Source: Candidatus Liberibacter solanacearum CLso-ZC1 (GTDB lineage Bacteria > Pseudomonadota > Alphaproteobacteria > Rhizobiales > Rhizobiaceae). Taken from it: DNA of 64,000 nucleotides. The DNA is taken from the NCBI RefSeq assembly GCF_000183665.1, contig NC_014774.1, positions 62,001-126,000 of the forward strand, read 5' to 3'. The notes beneath the pieces were generated by a model, which was not told the DNA's origin, searched no databases, and worked only from the letters and a program-made list of their open reading frames with translations. Position numbers and translations under genes: made by a program. Shown here piece by piece: positions 60,143 to 64,000 of the stretch. Every line of letters starts with the position of its first letter. Position 1 is the first letter of the stretch.

Positions 60143-61426
60143 CTACCAATGTTTTCTAAATCTATTTCTCAACCATAACATAACTGTATTAATAACTGCC
60201 AGAAAAACCAAAAGGAGTAATATAGAACCAAATGTTTTTTCAACAAACAATCTTTCTGCATCAGACGTCCATAAATAAACTTGCACTGGAAAGGCTGTGG
60301 CGATATCTGTGATTCCCTCCGGATAATCTGTTACAAAAGCAACCATTCCCACAAATAAAAGCGGCGCCGTTTCGCCTAATGCACGCGCTAAACTAACAGT
60401 AGATCCTGTCAAAATAGCAGGTACAGCTAGTGGCAAAACATGATGAAAAACAGTCTGAACTTTTGAGGCTCCTAAACCCAACGCAGCAGAGCGAATAGAA
60501 GATGGAACTGTCCTCAAAGCCACACCTGCAGCAATAATAATACTAGGCAATGTCATAATAGCTAAAATTAAACCACCTACAAGTGATGTTGAGCGCGGCA
60601 TCTGGAAAAAATTAACAAGCATTGCTGAGCCAAGAATCCCATATACAACAGAAGGGACAGAAGCCAAATTGTTGATATTAGCCTGGATAAAACTAGAAAA
60701 AAAATTTTTTGGAGCAAATTCTTCCAAGTATATAGCAGAGGCAATACCTACAGGGAAAGACAATGCTATCACGATCAATATCATATACAAAGAACCGACG
60801 ATCGCCACGCCAATCCCCGCTGATTCTGGTCGACTAGAAGCACCATTTACAAAAAAACCATAATTAAAATGAAAGGATATAGATCCATCTGCAACTAATT
60901 GTCTAAACCACTTCAATTGATCATCAGATATCTTACGAACAGTCGCAGGTAGGGAAAAATCTATATACCCTTTCAAAGCAGAATCAATATTAGCACTTGC
61001 TAATAATGGCATCTCCACTGTCTTCCCTATTAAAGATGGATCCGCAAGTAAAGTATTGCGAAGCCGGTAACGAACCGTACTGGAAATCATTTCAGATACT
61101 TGCGCCAGCATTGAATGCTCTGAATCAGAAATACCTAGTTTTCGTGCTAAAGCCATTTGAACCAATAGGTTGTAATTAGCCTTTTGCAATATAGAAGGAT
61201 CCTTAAAACGATTTTTATTTGGATCAATAATTGTTTCCGAAAATTCTATTGGCAAAGAAATATGCGTTTGCCATAACGTACCAATGCCCTTTGAAACAAT
61301 TGAATATAAAAAGATAATTAAAAAAGCCAAAACAATCAAAACAGCTATTACGCAAGAAAAACGGAATAAAAATTCAGAAATATAACGAGATTTTAATTTC
61401 TTTTTATTAACAGAAAACGATTTCAT
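60143..61426 (-). CDS. pstA: Phosphate ABC transporter permease PstA
   Basis: Inner-membrane permease subunit, 427 residues. The core (about residues 195-427) has the permease helices and the EAA loop (AALGLGASKVQTVFHHVLPLA). An extra N-terminal region of about 160 residues contains one membrane segment (about 25-47) and a periplasmic insert. Such extended PstA proteins are normal in alphaproteobacteria. Overlaps pstC by 4 bases. Confidence 0.95.
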   Translation of the reverse strand: MKSFSVNKKKLKSRYISEFLFRFSCVIAVLIVLAFLIIFLYSIVSKGIGTLWQTHISLPIEFSETIIDPNKNRFKDPSILQKANYNLLVQMALARKLGISDSEHSMLAQVSEMISSTVRYRLRNTLLADPSLIGKTVEMPLLASANIDSALKGYIDFSLPATVRKISDDQLKWFRQLVADGSISFHFNYGFFVNGASSRPESAGIGVAIVGSLYMILIVIALSFPVGIASAIYLEEFAPKNFFSSFIQANINNLASVPSVVYGILGSAMLVNFFQMPRSTSLVGGLILAIMTLPSIIIAAGVALRTVPSSIRSAALGLGASKVQTVFHHVLPLAVPAILTGSTVSLARALGETAPLLFVGMVAFVTDYPEGITDIATAFPVQVYLWTSDAERLFVEKTFGSILLLLVFLAVINTVMLWLRNRFRKHW

Positions 61427-62898
61427 TCGTACTTTCTCTGATATTTTTTCATGATATACATGGCACAGATATTAAGAAAAAATGTGATACAAAACAAAGT
61501 CAACCCCAATGCAAAAGCTACTAGCATCTGTGGGGAAGAAAAATCAAGATCACCCGTTAATTGGTTCATGATTTTAACAGTTATAGTTGTCATAGATTCA
61601 AAAGGACTAAATTGAAGACGAGCAGCAACACCTGCCGCTAATACTACAATCATCGTTTCCCCAATAGTACGTGATGCAGTCATCAAAATAGCACCAACAA
61701 TGCCAGGAAATGCAGCTGGGAAAACAACATATTTCATAGTTTCTGAACGAGTAGCTCCCAATCCAAGAGAACCATCTCTTAAAGCACGAGGAACTGCTGA
61801 AATAACATCTTCCGATAAAGAGGAAACGTATGGGATAAGCATAATGCCCATTACCAAACCAGCCGTGAGAACACTCTGGGCTTCAATAAAACTTTTATAA
61901 TGACCTGTAATTAAACCATTCATATATACTGAAATATCTCGCAAAAACGGACCTATCAAAGATAAAGCAAAAAAACCATAAACAATTGTTGGAATCCCCA
62001 CCAATATCTCAGTAATAGGCTTAATAATAGAACGCAACCTTTTAGAGGCATATTCTGCCATATACATAGCAATTAATAAACCAATCGGCACAGAAAACAG
62101 CATCGCTACCAACCCAATGTAAAATGTTCCTACTAACAAAGGGATAATACCAAATTGACCCACAACGTTACTAGAGCCAGGCGGTGGAAAGCGAGGGTCC
62201 CAAACAGTACCAAAGAAAAAGTCTTTGGGCGAAATGATGTAAAAAAACTTAAGCGAACTAGAAAAAAGGGAAATTATTATACCAAGTGAGATGATAATAG
62301 AAAGAAGAGAACATACCTTCAATAAAAAAACCAAATACTGCTCAACTTTACTCCGCGCACAAAGATGCGGTTTAATACGAAAAAAAGCATAAGAAAACCC
62401 CAAAACAGCCAACAATAACATGCATAAGTTCATTATGATACGACTTTTAAAGGAGAGGCTTAGCCGATAAAATGCCGCCTTAATAATCCAAGGACTAGGG
62501 GAACGTGCTAAAATTATACCCTGCGATCTCAACAAATCTAAAATATTCCCTTCACCCCTTTGTATTTTTTCTCTCATATCAAGATCAAGTGAAGGCAAAG
62601 ACTCTGCGATTTTCTGCACCATATTGTAAGAAAAATCTCTATCACCCTCTACTAAACTGTTTATTTGAGGAGAAAAAGTTTCACGAACTTGGAGATCAAT
62701 AAAATATGAGGAAAATAAAAACCAAATTAAAAAAACAAACGCACATGGAATAACCGCATAAAACGCCACATAAATGCCATAATAACTTTCTTTAGAATAA
62801 AGACGTGCTTTATCCCTATTGGATAAAAATCTCGCACGCATACAGCCGAAAAAGTAAGAAACAAGACCTAAAAAGATCATATACAAACCAAATAACAA
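61423..62898 (-). CDS. pstC: Phosphate ABC transporter permease PstC
   Basis: Partner permease, 491 residues, also N-terminally extended with several extra membrane segments (near residues 2-20, 40-65, 155-175, 190-215) before the permease core (about 250-490). The EAA loop is GSLGLGATRSETMKYVVFPAA. The start is TTG at 62896-62898 behind AAGGATG. 43 bases after pstS. Confidence 0.95.
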   Translation of the reverse strand: MLFGLYMIFLGLVSYFFGCMRARFLSNRDKARLYSKESYYGIYVAFYAVIPCAFVFLIWFLFSSYFIDLQVRETFSPQINSLVEGDRDFSYNMVQKIAESLPSLDLDMREKIQRGEGNILDLLRSQGIILARSPSPWIIKAAFYRLSLSFKSRIIMNLCMLLLAVLGFSYAFFRIKPHLCARSKVEQYLVFLLKVCSLLSIIISLGIIISLFSSSLKFFYIISPKDFFFGTVWDPRFPPPGSSNVVGQFGIIPLLVGTFYIGLVAMLFSVPIGLLIAMYMAEYASKRLRSIIKPITEILVGIPTIVYGFFALSLIGPFLRDISVYMNGLITGHYKSFIEAQSVLTAGLVMGIMLIPYVSSLSEDVISAVPRALRDGSLGLGATRSETMKYVVFPAAFPGIVGAILMTASRTIGETMIVVLAAGVAARLQFSPFESMTTITVKIMNQLTGDLDFSSPQMLVAFALGLTLFCITFFLNICAMYIMKKYQRKYE

Positions 62899-62941
62899 GG
62901 GAAGTCATCCTTTTTTTGGAGGAAAATCACTCAGATCACCA

Positions 62942-64000
62942 CTAAATAAGTTTTTTAAAACAATTTTTATAATCATTTTTCTCAATTGCAATAGAATCCT
63001 GCACAATCTTTCGATCTTTGTTAGGAATAGGAATTAAACCATATTGAATAAGTTGAGAACCTGAATCCATCATTTCATCTGAAAGGCTAAAGGAAACGTA
63101 TTCCCTTAGCCCTAAAACATTTATAAAATGACTCTTTTTTACATAAAATAAAAGCGGACGAGAAATTGGATATACTCCTGACAAAATTGTATCCACAGAT
63201 GGAATAACTCCATCAATTGAAACAAGATTTAGAATATCAGCATTATTTTTATAGAAGGATAACCCTAAGAAACCAAAAATATCCTTATTCACCTCTATAC
63301 GTGCCAAAGTTTCCGTATAATCCCCATCCACTTCAATAGCAACACCATCTTTTCGAACGAATGTACACGCCATATCCACCTGAGAAGCATTATGTTTGAA
63401 AATATCACGCATTTTCGAAAAATTTCCAGACCTCACACATCCTTCTCGTAAGACTTTTTGTTCGATAATCTCTCGAGTCCCATGTTTTTCACTAGGGACA
63501 TAGATGGAAATACGAATTTTAGGCAAATCAGACCTTATATCTGACCATTTTTTAAAAGGATTCGACACAAGAAGACCATTGACAATTAACTTAGAAGCTA
63601 ATGCCTTGTAAAGATCTTCAATAGTTAAAGAAACATTCACCATGTTTTTATCACTTACTAGCACTATACCGTCATATCCAATCGTCACTTCTTGAATTTC
63701 GGACACACCTTTCTTCTTACATTCATCTAATTCAGATTGAGTAATCTTGCGAGAAGAATTGACAATATCAATAGTATCCTCACCGATACCTTTGCAAAAT
63801 TCCTTCAAGCCAGCACTAGAACCGCCTGATTCTACAAAAGGCGTTTTGAATTCAGGGAAATATTCACTAAAATTTTCAGCAATAATCTTTGAATAAGGGA
63901 AAAATGTTGAAGATCCGGCTATTCTAATACGATTACGCGCAAAAATTTCCGTACCACAATATGTTGTCCAAAAAACAAAACACGTAATGACTACAAAGAA
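62942..64000 (-). CDS. pstS: Periplasmic phosphate-binding protein PstS (5' end beyond window)
   Basis: Extracytoplasmic phosphate receptor. The frame stays open from the stop at 62942 to the right edge (353 codons), so only the first few signal-peptide residues are missing. The hydrophobic stretch FFVVITCFVFWTT at the edge belongs to the signal peptide. The phosphate-binding N-terminus RIAGSSTFFPYSKIIAENF and ESGGSSAGLKEFCKGIGEDTID are typical of the PhoX-like/PstS family. An apparent internal start at 63806-63808 is a TTG codon within the gene. First gene of pstSCAB-phoU in this window. Confidence 0.93.
   Translation of the reverse strand, partial: FFVVITCFVFWTTYCGTEIFARNRIRIAGSSTFFPYSKIIAENFSEYFPEFKTPFVESGGSSAGLKEFCKGIGEDTIDIVNSSRKITQSELDECKKKGVSEIQEVTIGYDGIVLVSDKNMVNVSLTIEDLYKALASKLIVNGLLVSNPFKKWSDIRSDLPKIRISIYVPSEKHGTREIIEQKVLREGCVRSGNFSKMRDIFKHNASQVDMACTFVRKDGVAIEVDGDYTETLARIEVNKDIFGFLGLSFYKNNADILNLVSIDGVIPSVDTILSGVYPISRPLLFYVKKSHFINVLGLREYVSFSLSDEMMDSGSQLIQYGLIPIPNKDRKIVQDSIAIEKNDYKNCFKKLI

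Overview
The window is a low-GC, AT-rich stretch of an alphaproteobacterial (Rhizobiales) chromosome. Protein families, gene order and small gene sizes fit 'Candidatus Liberibacter' best (asiaticus or a close relative). This is inference from recognisable families: a rhizobial flagellar block with VisN/VisR, a RirA iron regulator, rpsT next to dnaA, and long AT-rich spacers. No database search was possible. Nearly everything is core genome with rhizobial counterparts. I see no intact prophage, CRISPR array, toxin system or secretion cluster other than the flagellum, and no convincing undescribed multi-gene system.

Layout. 1-2352: a truncated membrane-anchored protein gene and purA. 2692-2778: tRNA-Leu(CAA). 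3183-8138: the F1 ATP synthase operon atpHAGDC (minus strand). 8412-8786: a short tandem repeat and a tyrosine-recombinase remnant, the only clear mobile-element scar. 8833-11022: priA. 11349-12564: rirA, then a small heat-shock gene whose leader looks like a ROSE RNA thermometer behind an RpoH-type promoter. 12747-16321: ubiE-ubiB-coaBC. 16495-20043: mutM, rpsT (with a duplicated 3' end) and dnaA. 20418-24016: rph-rdgB-hemW and a creatininase-family gene. 24204-32005: RsmB-type methyltransferase, YihY, etfBA, argH, a tiny LptM-like lipoprotein gene and lysA.

32691-49766 is one flagellar block. A long minus-strand run (flgF, fliI, flgBC, fliE, flgG, flgA, flgI, motE, flgH, fliL, fliP) builds rod, rings, export ATPase and export gate. 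A plus-strand run (motA, fliM, fliN, fliG, flhB) supplies motor, switch and export specificity. visN, visR and fliF close it. The order matches the rhizobial flagellar regulon.

50179-64000: gshB, mscL, a DD-carboxypeptidase, a small orphan ORF, a DegP-type protease, a PleC-like histidine kinase, grpE, and the phosphate operon pstSCAB-phoU, with pstS running off the right edge. Several operons use 4-bp ATGA overlaps. TTG and GTG starts are common. Notable non-coding signals are the ROSE-like leader at 12438-12564, the 131-bp tandem duplication at the rpsT terminator, strong hairpins at 11891, 17881 and 58507, and two inverted repeats between mscL and the carboxypeptidase gene.
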